Shown here in pieces: positions 1 to 7,804 of a stretch of DNA of 30,300 nucleotides. Position 1 is the first letter of the stretch. Each line of letters begins with the position of its first letter. The notes under the pieces were generated by a model. That model did no database searches and was not told the DNA's origin. It saw only the letters and a list, made by a program, of their open reading frames with translations. The stretch is from Methanoregulaceae archaeon (GTDB lineage: Archaea > Halobacteriota > Methanomicrobia > Methanomicrobiales > Methanospirillaceae), in the NCBI GenBank assembly GCA_019695435.1, contig JACTVF010000001.1:1-30300 (forward strand), read 5' to 3'. Both the position numbers and the translations under genes were made by a program.

Positions 1-1
1 C

Positions 2-1213
2 CTGATCGTTACAAGAGAGGGGATACGGCCGCCGTTCCGGTACTGGGACGTGAAGGTGAACCGGGAGATTAGGGGAACCGAAAACGATGACGTGATCGCA
101 GCACACCTCCGCGAGCTGCTCCTTGAGGCGGCCCGCATTCACCTCAGAAGCGATGTGGCAGTCGGCACCTGCCTCTCGGGGGGAATCGATTCCTCGACGC
201 TCGTTGTCCTGATAAATACGCTCATCAGAAGCGAGGCGCCGGAGAGTGTCGGCGCCCGGCAGAAGACCTTCTCGGTTGTCTTCTCCGACAAAAAATTCGA
301 CGAGAGCCGGTACATCGACGAGGTCGTGGCCGCAACAGGTGTCGATGCGGACCGGACGGAACCCGCGCCGGATCAACTCTGGGAGGATATCGACCGGCTC
401 GTGTACCTGCAGGACGAGCCCTTTGGGTCGCTCTCGATCTATGCCCAGTACTGCGTCATGCGGCTTGCCGCAAAGAAGGTCAAGGTGGTACTCGATGGAC
501 AAGGGGCCGACGAGCTCCTCGCAGGGTACCTGGGCTACCAGGGCAGTTATATCAGAGACCTCCTCCGTACGTATCAGTGGGGGACGGCGCTCAGCGAGAT
601 CGTCGGCAGCCTCAAAGAGCACCGGGATTTCTTCCATTCCGCATGGCAGCAACTGCATGCCCGCAAGACCAGAAGGGGCCTTCTGAAATGCATCCCGGAA
701 ACGATCGACCGGTATCAGGGCACCCTTGACGAAGTCCTGCACCGGGAACTCCTCTCCACCAATCTCCCGGCGCTCCTCCACTATGAGGACCGGAACTCGA
801 TGGGATTTTCGCTGGAATCCCGGGTGCCGTATCTCGATGTGCGGCTCGCGGAGTATATTGCATCGCTCCCCCTTTCGCAGAAGATCCGGGCCGGCGTCAC
901 AAAAGTTTCACTGCGCAGGGCCATCCGGGGCAAGATTCCCGAATCCGTGAGGTGCCGCCGGGACAAGATGGGCTTTGTCACGCCCGAAGAGTGCTGGATG
1001 AAAACCGGGCTCCGGCCGTTCATGCTGGAGATTTTCTCATCGAAGAGTTTCAAGTCCCGGCCCTATTGGGATGCCGATGCGGTCGCACAGGATTATCTCG
1101 CATTCCTGGATGGCAGATCAACGTATTCTCCCGAGATCTGGCGGATTGCCTGCGCCGAGCTGTGGCTGAGGAAATTTATCGATTCTCCGTGTGGGTCGGC
1201 GCCGGTAGCGTAA
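2..1213 (+). CDS. asnB: Asparagine synthetase (glutamine-hydrolysing), C-terminal part, 5' truncated by window edge
   Basis: The frame is open from the window edge; the first in-frame candidate start (GTG at 50) lies inside the domain, so the true start is upstream of the window. The PP-loop SGGIDSS at about 176-196 is the ATP-pyrophosphatase signature of the AsnB synthetase domain, which adenylates aspartate and transfers ammonia to form asparagine. The sequence YWDV before it matches the usual linker between the glutaminase and synthetase domains, and later blocks (GQGADELLAGY, SMGFSLESRVPYLD) are typical of AsnB. The N-terminal glutaminase domain with its Cys nucleophile would lie off the left edge and cannot be checked. 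Ends with TAA. A role in modifying cell-envelope sugars is an alternative, since AsnB paralogues often sit in glycan loci, and manC follows. Confidence 0.9.
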   Translation: MIVTREGIRPPFRYWDVKVNREIRGTENDDVIAAHLRELLLEAARIHLRSDVAVGTCLSGGIDSSTLVVLINTLIRSEAPESVGARQKTFSVVFSDKKFDESRYIDEVVAATGVDADRTEPAPDQLWEDIDRLVYLQDEPFGSLSIYAQYCVMRLAAKKVKVVLDGQGADELLAGYLGYQGSYIRDLLRTYQWGTALSEIVGSLKEHRDFFHSAWQQLHARKTRRGLLKCIPETIDRYQGTLDEVLHRELLSTNLPALLHYEDRNSMGFSLESRVPYLDVRLAEYIASLPLSQKIRAGVTKVSLRRAIRGKIPESVRCRRDKMGFVTPEECWMKTGLRPFMLEIFSSKSFKSRPYWDADAVAQDYLAFLDGRSTYSPEIWRIACAELWLRKFIDSPCGSAPVA

Positions 1214-1233
1214 CCGGCATCATGCAGGATCGA

Positions 1234-1243
1234 CTTTTATAAG
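1234..1243 (+). promoter_or_regulatory. TATA box for manC
   Basis: CTTTTATAAG is a strong archaeal box A. It predicts transcription starting near 1262-1266, which makes ATG 1261 an unlikely start and favours ATG 1327 with a leader of about 60 nt. The leader contains a 6-bp inverted repeat, CCGGGA (1282-1287) / TCCCGG (1300-1305). Confidence 0.5.
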
Positions 1244-1326
1244 GAATAACTCCGGACACAATGTACTGTATGAATACCGTTCCGGGATCTCTTGACAGGT
1301 CCCGGGACAGATACCAAGGCGAATTC

Positions 1327-2676
1327 ATGAAGACGATTATCCTTGCCGGTGGCGTAGGAACCAGGCTCTGGCCTCTCTCGCGTGAATATTTCCCCAAGCA
1401 GTTCATCCCGATGGATGGAAATTCCCTGTTCCAGAAGACCTGCGAACGGGCGGCCAAACTCTCGCGGGAGGATGAGATCTGGGTGGTGACAAACGAGATC
1501 CACCAGTACCTTGTCAAAAACCAGATGGACGATCTGGGCTATTCAATCCCGGACGACCACGTCCTCTCTGAGCCGGAAGGAAAGAATACGTTGCCTGCGA
1601 TCGCATGGGCGATGCAGCAGATCAAAAAAGAGGACAAGAACGCCACCGCGGTGGTGTTCCCAAGCGATCATCTGCTCGGGGATGTCGCGATCGATCAGAT
1701 CAAGGCAGCAGAGCCTCTGGCGAAGAAATATCTTGTCACGTTCGGGGTAAAACCGACATCGCCCCATACCGGGTATGGGTATATAAAACCGGGAACGGCG
1801 CTTGCCATTGGATTCATTGTGCATCAGTTCAAAGAAAAACCTGATGAGAAGACCGCAACGGACTACGTGAAGAAAGGGTACCTCTGGAACAGCGGGATCT
1901 TCCTTCTTTCCATCCCGGTATTCTTTGAGGAACTCAAAAAATACCAGCCCCGCCTTTCTGCCGCGTTTGGCGGTGCCGGTGTCCCGGAGTACTCGAAACT
2001 GGTATCCATCTCGATCGATTACGGCCTGCTGGAACCTTCAAAGAAGGTGGCCGTGGTGCCGCTCGATACAGATTGGAACGACCTCGGGACGTTTAAGGCG
2101 CTCTACGAGGTCCACCCGCACGATGCCGACGGAAACGTAGGGACGGCCGAGTACCTGTCGGCACGGGACAACTACGTGCATGCGCCGGGCAAACACGTGG
2201 GGATGATCGGCGTGAATAATCTCGTGGTGGTGGACACGACCGATGCGCTCCTCATCTGCGACAACCGTCACACGGAGCAGGTAAAAGACCTCGTCCACCG
2301 GTACAAAGAGCGCGACGACCCGGTAACGCAGTTCCACCGACAGGTGCACCGTCCTTGGGGATCGTATACCGTGCTTGAGGATGCGAAGGGCTACAAGATC
2401 AAGCGCATCACGGTAAAGCCCAACCGGAAACTCTCCCTCCAGCTCCATCACCACCGGAGCGAACACTGGGTCGTCGTGAGCGGGACGGCGGAAGTCGAAC
2501 TCAACGGTGAGACAACACTGCTCCGGCAGGGGGAGAGTACCTTTGTAAGGAGCGGGATCCGGCACCGGCTCAGGAACCCGGGAGTGATCCCTTTAGAGAT
2601 CATCGAGGTGCAGCTCGGGGAATATCTCGAAGAGGATGATATCGTCCGGTTCAAGGACGATTACGGGAGAACGTAG
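1327..2676 (+). CDS. manC: Mannose-1-phosphate guanylyltransferase / mannose-6-phosphate isomerase (bifunctional)
   Basis: This 449-residue protein is predicted to make GDP-mannose from mannose-1-phosphate and GTP. Residues 8-19 (GGVGTRLWPLSR, followed by PKQ) are the nucleotidyltransferase signature. The C-terminal 110 residues form a type II phosphomannose isomerase cupin, with the HHHRSEHWVVVSG block holding metal-binding His and Glu residues. Length is close to the usual 450-480. The frame is open back to ATG 1261, but the TATA box at 1234 and family alignment (the protein normally starts just before IILAGG) favour ATG 1327. It ends with TAG, one of only two confident TAG ends in this window, and its stop lies 3 bp from the stop of the convergent ygiQ gene. 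GDP-mannose would feed the glycosyltransferases encoded further along. Confidence 0.9.
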   Translation: MKTIILAGGVGTRLWPLSREYFPKQFIPMDGNSLFQKTCERAAKLSREDEIWVVTNEIHQYLVKNQMDDLGYSIPDDHVLSEPEGKNTLPAIAWAMQQIKKEDKNATAVVFPSDHLLGDVAIDQIKAAEPLAKKYLVTFGVKPTSPHTGYGYIKPGTALAIGFIVHQFKEKPDEKTATDYVKKGYLWNSGIFLLSIPVFFEELKKYQPRLSAAFGGAGVPEYSKLVSISIDYGLLEPSKKVAVVPLDTDWNDLGTFKALYEVHPHDADGNVGTAEYLSARDNYVHAPGKHVGMIGVNNLVVVDTTDALLICDNRHTEQVKDLVHRYKERDDPVTQFHRQVHRPWGSYTVLEDAKGYKIKRITVKPNRKLSLQLHHHRSEHWVVVSGTAEVELNGETTLLRQGESTFVRSGIRHRLRNPGVIPLEIIEVQLGEYLEEDDIVRFKDDYGRT

Positions 2677-2679
2677 GGA

Positions 2680-3744
2680 TTACTTCCGCCGCACAAAAGA
2701 TCGGAACGGAACCCAATCCCCATGCCCGTCCCCTGCCACCAGACACTTTTTTCCGCTCCCGATCAGATCGCTCCTGCCCGCCATGCGGAGCCCTTCGAGC
2801 ACGAGGTTTCGGTTTCCCGGTTCCCGGTACTGCATCAGCGCCCGCTGAATCTTCTTCTCCCGGCCTTTGGGCACATACACCGGTTCGAGCGTGAACGGGT
2901 TCATGCCGGTGTAGTACATGCACGTGGAGACGCTCATGGGTGTCGGTGTGAAATCCTGCACCTGCTCGGTATATAGCTGGCGGTCCCGAATGTATTCCGC
3001 GAGCTCGACCATGTCCCCGATTGTGCAGCCCGGATGGCCGGACATAAAGTAAGGAACAAGGTACTGGCGTTTTCGTTTCCCCTGCTGGAGTGCCTCGAAT
3101 ATGTCGTGGAACCGGTCAAAGACTGCACCGTCCGGCTTGTTCATCGCGGCGGTGACCTTTGGGCTAGCATGCTCCGGGGCGACCTTGAGGTGGCCGGAAA
3201 CGTGCCGGTCGCAGAGCTGCAAAAGATAATTGGAACCGGGATCGTCGGCAAGGACGAGATCGTACCGGATGCCTGAACTAACGAATACTTTTTTCACGCC
3301 CGGCACTTCGCTGACCTTTTCCAGGAGTTCGGTGAGTCGCCGGTGATTTGTTTTGAGGGTCTTGCACGCCGGGGTGCAGGATTTGTCCGGGCAGGCGCCC
3401 GCCTTTTCCCAGCGACCACATTCCATCGCGTACATGTTTGCCGTCGGGCCGCCCACATCCTGGACGATCCCCTTGAATTCTGGCATCGCGACCATCCGGG
3501 TCACTTCGCGGACGATGGATTCAATGCTCCGGCTCTGGATAATCCGTCCCTGGTGGTGGGTAAGGGCGCAGAATGAACAACCCCCGAAGCAGCCCCGGTG
3601 GCTGACAACCGAGAACTGCACCGGTTCAAGCGCCGGGACCGGCTTCTGGTACGACGGGTGGGCCCGGCGGGAGAATGGCAGTTCGTAGATATGGTCAAGT
3701 TCGGCCGTCGTGAGGGGGAGGGTCGGGGGGTTCTGGACGATCAC
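2680..3744 (-). CDS. C-terminal radical SAM half of the interrupted YgiQ-like protein
   Basis: This is the 354-residue continuation after the TAG, counted from GTG 3744; GTG here is only a formal start, with no Shine-Dalgarno before it. It contains the radical SAM motif CxxxCxxC (GCFGGCSFC, Cys 52, 56 and 59), which binds the [4Fe-4S] cluster and S-adenosylmethionine, and the family blocks MSGHPGCT and DFTPTPMS. The open frame extends upstream through 15 more codons to the TAG, which shows that both halves were one gene. Confidence 0.6.
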   Translation of the reverse strand: MIVQNPPTLPLTTAELDHIYELPFSRRAHPSYQKPVPALEPVQFSVVSHRGCFGGCSFCALTHHQGRIIQSRSIESIVREVTRMVAMPEFKGIVQDVGGPTANMYAMECGRWEKAGACPDKSCTPACKTLKTNHRRLTELLEKVSEVPGVKKVFVSSGIRYDLVLADDPGSNYLLQLCDRHVSGHLKVAPEHASPKVTAAMNKPDGAVFDRFHDIFEALQQGKRKRQYLVPYFMSGHPGCTIGDMVELAEYIRDRQLYTEQVQDFTPTPMSVSTCMYYTGMNPFTLEPVYVPKGREKKIQRALMQYREPGNRNLVLEGLRMAGRSDLIGSGKKCLVAGDGHGDWVPFRSFVRRK

Positions 3745-3789
3745 CGTCTTCGGATGGGGCTGGACGACCGGTCTTCCCCGGACCGGGTT

Positions 3790-4521
3790 CTATTCCCGGT
3801 AGTGGGTTGTAAACGCCCGGGCGTACGCGGCCTTGTCTGAAGAGACTTCCGTAAAACCGGGGATTTCAACAATGCCTTCCGGCCGGGCGGTGCGCCACTC
3901 TGCGATGTCCAGCGTATATGCAGTGCCCCGGATATCCCGCAGCGACCGAACCGGTTCCCCGGCATCCAGCCGTCGGGCGATCTCGACCATCTGCCGCTCA
4001 CCCATGCCGTAGACCAGAAGGGTAGCCGGGGCATCGGCAAGGATCGACTGGCGTACCCGGTCCTGCCAGTAATCGTAGTGCGCAAACCTGCGCAGGCTCG
4101 CCTCGATGCCCCCGATAACGATCGGGACGTCGGGATATGCCCCATGCACCCGGTTTGTGTACACAATGGTCGCCCGGTCCGGGCGCCGGGGCATCCCGCC
4201 GGGCGAGTACACATCGGAACTTCGCCGTTTCAGATTCGGCGTAAGGTTGTTAACCATCGAGTCGACATTGCCGGACGAGATGCCAAAAAAGAGCCGTGGT
4301 TTTCCCAGAACCGTAACGTCCCGGTCGGTTTTCCAGTCCGGCTGGGCGATAATGGCGACAGAAAGTCCCGCGTCCCAGAGAACACGGCCGATGAGCGCCG
4401 TGCCAAATGACGGATGGTCAACGTATGCATCACCGGTGACAAGGATAATATCGAACTGATCGATGCCAAGAGCCTTTCCCTCTTTGAGGGAGATGGGAAG
4501 AAACGGGGGCTGGGATCTCAT
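3790..4521 (-). CDS. N-terminal half of the interrupted YgiQ-like protein
   Basis: This is the 243-residue product if the TAG at 3792-3790 is obeyed. It begins at ATG 4521 with MRSQPPFLPIS and carries the YgiQ N-terminal domain (blocks GDAYVDHPSFG, SGNVDSMVNNL, VIGGIEASLRRFAHYD). It has no radical SAM cysteine motif, so alone it should lack the iron-sulfur chemistry. No clear Shine-Dalgarno precedes the ATG; translation may depend on the upstream DUF296 gene. Confidence 0.6.
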   Translation of the reverse strand: MRSQPPFLPISLKEGKALGIDQFDIILVTGDAYVDHPSFGTALIGRVLWDAGLSVAIIAQPDWKTDRDVTVLGKPRLFFGISSGNVDSMVNNLTPNLKRRSSDVYSPGGMPRRPDRATIVYTNRVHGAYPDVPIVIGGIEASLRRFAHYDYWQDRVRQSILADAPATLLVYGMGERQMVEIARRLDAGEPVRSLRDIRGTAYTLDIAEWRTARPEGIVEIPGFTEVSSDKAAYARAFTTHYRE

Positions 4522-4543
4522 AAAAACCGGGGATTTGTGCGGC

Positions 4544-5140
4544 TCATGCCCGTGGCCGCCGGGTCAGGTCGCGGATAATCTCGGCAAGTCCCCCTGATGT
4601 GCCCTCTTCTTCCTTTGCTGTCTCTTCCTCTTTGGGCACGGGCTTTTCTGTCGGTGCGCTTTCCTTCTCGTGCGGCGGGGACGCCTTTAAGGTCGCCTCA
4701 TCTCTTGTATGGACCGGCAGGAACACCCGGGTCTTTTCATCGAAGACGCGGCGGATGTCAAGCCCGGTAAATTCGAGAATGACTGCCTCGGCAACGATGT
4801 AGGTGACTGCTTTTTCCCGCAGGCACCCGGTCAGCGCGTGCCCGGCCCGGCCGACCGACGCGTGGTAGTGGATAAAAGGACCGTCATCACCCGGGCAGAT
4901 GGTGCCGATGCCCACCATTTCCCAGCCACCTTCAAACATGACATGATGCGGCTCGGGAGGAAGGATCACTTCCTCTGGACCGGTTACCATTCGCCCCTGC
5001 CTGAGTGCGCCAAGAAAAAGAATGGTGCCTGTCTGTACCGATTTATTCCGTATGAACTCGTGCATGACAGCCAGAAAATCTTCGCCGTCATCGATCCTCA
5101 CGACAAAAACCCTGCCGAGCCGACCTTCAGAATATTGCAT
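4544..5140 (-). CDS. PPC/DUF296 domain protein with charged C-terminal tail
   Basis: Residues 1 to about 140 match the PPC (DUF296) fold: it starts with a short RVFVVRIDDGEDF strand, followed by a GTILFLGALRQG block and the conserved HYHASVGR block, whose His residues resemble the metal or ligand site seen in family structures. In plants this domain occurs in AT-hook DNA-binding proteins; in archaea and bacteria its role is unknown. Residues of about 145-185 are a Glu/Lys/Pro-rich low-complexity linker, followed by a short basic end. At 198 aa it is longer than the usual bare domain (about 140 aa) because of this tail. It has its own TATA box at about 5188-5196 and ends 22 bp before ygiQ on the same strand, so the two are probably cotranscribed. 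Confidence 0.8.
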   Translation of the reverse strand: MQYSEGRLGRVFVVRIDDGEDFLAVMHEFIRNKSVQTGTILFLGALRQGRMVTGPEEVILPPEPHHVMFEGGWEMVGIGTICPGDDGPFIHYHASVGRAGHALTGCLREKAVTYIVAEAVILEFTGLDIRRVFDEKTRVFLPVHTRDEATLKASPPHEKESAPTEKPVPKEEETAKEEEGTSGGLAEIIRDLTRRPRA

Positions 5141-5187
5141 ATACGCGCTCTTTTTATTGTATCCGGGTATTCATAGGATTGACGTAG

Positions 5188-5196
5188 ATTTATATC
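5188..5196 (-). promoter_or_regulatory. TATA box for the DUF296 gene
   Basis: On the minus strand the sequence reads GATATAAAT. It lies about 50 nt from ATG 5140, predicting a leader of roughly 25 nt. Confidence 0.45.
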
Positions 5197-5200
5197 TCTT

Positions 5201-5220
5201 TTCCTTAAAAAGAGGAAAAA
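5201..5220 (-). terminator. T-rich terminator of the LemA-DUF2207 operon
   Basis: On the minus strand this is two T5 runs split by CCTC, followed by AAGG. It lies 54-73 nt after the DUF2207 stop and just upstream of the next promoter. Archaeal termination commonly uses such T-tracts. Confidence 0.4.
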
Positions 5221-5273
5221 TCCCGGTTCCCGGCCGGCGCTGTACTGGATGGAAGTGAAAACTGCCGCGCCGC

Positions 5274-7106
5274 TTATCTTCCCCTAGCCCCGCCGCCACC
5301 GAACCCTCCGCCTCCACCAAAGCCGCCGCCAAAGCCCCCTCTTCCTCCAAACCCGCCGCGGGGACCTCCCTGGTTCATGGGCATAAAGGTGCTGATCGGC
5401 AGGAACATGGAGCTCATACCCATAACCCCGACCGGTACCCCGGTATCTGCGACCGTGATATTGAGGGCCTTCATTGCCTGTTCTACTTTGTCACCAACAC
5501 CCAGTGCCGTACCGTAGACCAGCCAGTCTCCCCACATCGGGAGATCCTCCGGGGCATATTTCCGGATCATGGCAAGATCGGACAAGAAGTGCGCAAATGC
5601 ATCCCATTCCAGCTTGTCCTTATAATGATCCTCTTTCCAGTGTCCGAACAGGGTTGATGGCGCACACCAAGCAATAACCAGCTGCACGATCACAATGACC
5701 AGGAGCACCACTGCAGGATACAGGATGAAGGATTGCATCGGTAGTATGAGCGCCAGCATGAATGTGATGGCACAGAGTACAACACTTATCGCAATAAACG
5801 GCGAGATATGATCCCTGCCATCCACCATGTATTCGTAGGCAATGGTGGTATCCGCCCGGGTCGTCACATCTGAGAGATTTCTCTGGTACTGCAGCGCTTT
5901 TTCCTCAGCAATACTGTTAACCTGCGCATTTCTGACCAGCGTTTTAAGGGTATCAGTATTGAGCACGCTGTTTTCTGAGAGACGCTGGATAAATGCAAGG
6001 ACTCGTTGCTCATAGGGATCGTTTGTCGCCGTGGAAAGAACCCGGATCTCAGGACCTTTCCCTTCGCCGTTGGTGGTAATAGATATGAGTTTTCTCTTGT
6101 GCAGATCAAGGAGCGTAGCATAATAGCCGTCCTGATCGAAATCCAGCGCATCGTCTTTGAAGAGCAGGTTCACCTGCCAGGGCTTGAGTGCAGGGTTCGG
6201 GATGGTGCTCAGGTAGGTCGTAACGGTGAATTTTTTCTCCCGCCCGAAGTGGTAATAAATGAAGAGCAGGAGGAGCGGCACAAGAAGCACGGCTGCTTTT
6301 GCCAGATAATTCAGGAGTGTGGCAACCGTATAGGGCAGGTCATACCAGAAATTCGCAGATGCAGTCTGTGACTGCAGATTCGAAGCATTGCTCCGGAATC
6401 CCGGCATCTGGCCAAATCCATTTTCGCCTGCCAGCATTTCAACGGCGATATTCTCATTTTCTGCGGCACTTCCGGTAATCGTATAGGTGTCCCCGGTTTT
6501 TTCAGCGGAAAGGGAGGGGGGGTACACAAAGATCTGCTCAACGCCGTCTGCCGGCACTGTGATCCTGATATACTGGTAGGGGATATGATTCGACCCGGCG
6601 AATTGGAGGTTGAGATGGGCAGTTGTCCCGTCATCCTCAATGGGTGGATGAACCACATACGTGGATTCGACCGTATAGGTTCCCTCGGAATAGTAATCCG
6701 GGTTAAAGATGCCCACTTCGTTTATATCAGCCAGACTACCGATCTGCTCTTTTACTGACGCAGCGGAGGTACCGGTTACTGCAACATCAGAAGACGTATC
6801 CTTTGCATATCCAAAGGAACCGGGTGGCGGTACAATCGATTCAAACTGAACATACGGCTCGGAGCTGCTTGCGAATGTCAGCATCGAGTCCCACGAACGG
6901 TACAGCATACGGTATTCTCCGGACGAATGCACATTGTAAATGTACTGCTCCTGCAGGGTACCGTTATCGTACAGTGTTGCTGTATACGAGTTGACGACAA
7001 GGTCTCCCTGGAGGAGAGGTGGAACCACAGTTACAAGGATCAGGGCTGCGATGCCCAGAACAAGAGCGACAATGACAATGCCGGCGATCTGCCGTGTTTC
7101 ACCCAC
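5274..7106 (-). CDS. DUF2207 membrane protein with glycine-rich C-terminus
   Basis: This 610-residue protein has one N-terminal membrane helix (about 9-33), a long extracytoplasmic beta-rich domain (about 34-270) of the DUF2207 type, another helix near 275-295, a cytoplasmic segment, a helical hairpin near 415-462, and a C-terminal tail made almost wholly of Gly, Phe and Arg. This architecture is typical of DUF2207 proteins (YciQ-like), whose function is not established. It begins at GTG 7106, preceded by a GGGGGAG Shine-Dalgarno about 6 nt away. lemA lies 12 bp upstream in the same operon; the LemA-DUF2207 pairing is common in bacteria and archaea, suggesting a joint envelope role. Confidence 0.8.
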   Translation of the reverse strand: MGETRQIAGIVIVALVLGIAALILVTVVPPLLQGDLVVNSYTATLYDNGTLQEQYIYNVHSSGEYRMLYRSWDSMLTFASSSEPYVQFESIVPPPGSFGYAKDTSSDVAVTGTSAASVKEQIGSLADINEVGIFNPDYYSEGTYTVESTYVVHPPIEDDGTTAHLNLQFAGSNHIPYQYIRITVPADGVEQIFVYPPSLSAEKTGDTYTITGSAAENENIAVEMLAGENGFGQMPGFRSNASNLQSQTASANFWYDLPYTVATLLNYLAKAAVLLVPLLLLFIYYHFGREKKFTVTTYLSTIPNPALKPWQVNLLFKDDALDFDQDGYYATLLDLHKRKLISITTNGEGKGPEIRVLSTATNDPYEQRVLAFIQRLSENSVLNTDTLKTLVRNAQVNSIAEEKALQYQRNLSDVTTRADTTIAYEYMVDGRDHISPFIAISVVLCAITFMLALILPMQSFILYPAVVLLVIVIVQLVIAWCAPSTLFGHWKEDHYKDKLEWDAFAHFLSDLAMIRKYAPEDLPMWGDWLVYGTALGVGDKVEQAMKALNITVADTGVPVGVMGMSSMFLPISTFMPMNQGGPRGGFGGRGGFGGGFGGGGGFGGGGARGR

Positions 7107-7118
7107 GACAACTCCCCC

Positions 7119-7688
7119 TCAGAACTCGATTTTCGGGGGAGTCTTGATCTCTTCTTCGAACTGGAGGTATTCAAGCTTCGGCAGGTGAATCAGGTGCCCG
7201 ATGAAATTCGAGGGGATTGTGTCCATCATCGTGTTGAACTCCTGCGAGATGTTGTTGTAGGTATACCGCTGGCGGGCGATCTCGTCCTCGAGGCCTTTGA
7301 CCGAATCCATGAGCGAGGTGACGGTCTGGGAAGTCTTTAATTCAGGATAGTTTTCGGCCACGGCAAGCAGGCGCCCGAAGATGGAACGGGACTCGGCCTC
7401 AACCTTGTTGAGGTCCCCGGGGCCTGCCGTTGCGACGCTTGCCCGCATGGCGGTAACTTTGGTAAAGGTCTCCTGCTCGAACTTTGCGTAGCTCTTGACT
7501 GCACCGAGTAGCTGCTCGATCATGTCCAGACGCTTTTTCATCGCGACCCGGATCTGCCCGAGGGTTGCCTCTGACGAATTTTTCAGGGAATAGAACCGGT
7601 TGTATATCCCGACTGCCCAAAGGACAAGGCCGATGATAACAATGACGACGACGGCAAGAATGATCCAGCCAATGATGTCTCCAAGCAT
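7119..7688 (-). CDS. lemA: LemA family protein
   Basis: This 189-residue protein has one N-terminal membrane helix (about 5-27) followed by the all-helical LemA domain. The conserved block IYNRFYSLKNSSEATLGQI sits directly after the helix, and NYPELKTSQTV and RYTYNN-EFNT-PSN blocks follow in the family order. Length matches the usual 185-200. LemA proteins are widespread membrane-anchored proteins of unknown biochemical role, often next to DUF2207 or TPM-domain proteins, as here. The start is ATG 7688, with a possible TATA element 31-41 nt upstream. Confidence 0.9.
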   Translation of the reverse strand: MLGDIIGWIILAVVVIVIIGLVLWAVGIYNRFYSLKNSSEATLGQIRVAMKKRLDMIEQLLGAVKSYAKFEQETFTKVTAMRASVATAGPGDLNKVEAESRSIFGRLLAVAENYPELKTSQTVTSLMDSVKGLEDEIARQRYTYNNISQEFNTMMDTIPSNFIGHLIHLPKLEYLQFEEEIKTPPKIEF

Positions 7689-7718
7689 GTGTTCTCAGTA
7701 CTGATGATCCCGGCACTA

Positions 7719-7729
7719 GATAATAAATG
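7719..7729 (-). promoter_or_regulatory. Possible TATA box for lemA
   Basis: On the minus strand CATTTATTATC lies 31-41 nt before ATG 7688, which predicts a very short leader. Confidence 0.3.
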
Positions 7730-7763
7730 AGGTTGCAGGACACTTTTGACAGAGACGCTCAGA

Positions 7764-7782
7764 TAAAAACAATTTAAAAAAG
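7764..7782 (-). terminator. T-rich terminator after the SelB-like gene
   Basis: On the minus strand this is CTTTTTTAAATTGTTTTTA, 23-41 nt past the stop at 7805 and followed by the lemA promoter region. Confidence 0.4.
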
Positions 7783-7804
7783 ATTCTTGGAATTTTTAGT
7801 AATC

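Larger units (their letters stand above)
2680..4521 (-). pseudogene. YgiQ-family radical SAM protein, interrupted by a single in-frame TAG
   Basis: Read from ATG 4521 to TAA 2680, this is one continuous frame of 613 codons with a single TAG at 3792-3790 and no other lesion. 613 fits the YgiQ family length of roughly 600-700. The residues around the TAG (HYRE-TAG-NPVRGRP) align by memory with a family region where Gln is usual, so TAG could be CAG changed by one transition. The N-terminal YgiQ-specific domain lies before the stop; the radical SAM cysteines lie after it. YgiQ proteins are uncharacterised radical SAM enzymes. Possible explanations are a recent nonsense mutation, a sequencing error, or amber readthrough/pyrrolysine insertion. 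manC and tyrS end in TAG here, and Methanomicrobiales generally lack pyrrolysine genes, so a mutation or error is the default reading. The DUF296 gene ends 22 bp upstream on the same strand. Confidence 0.75.
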
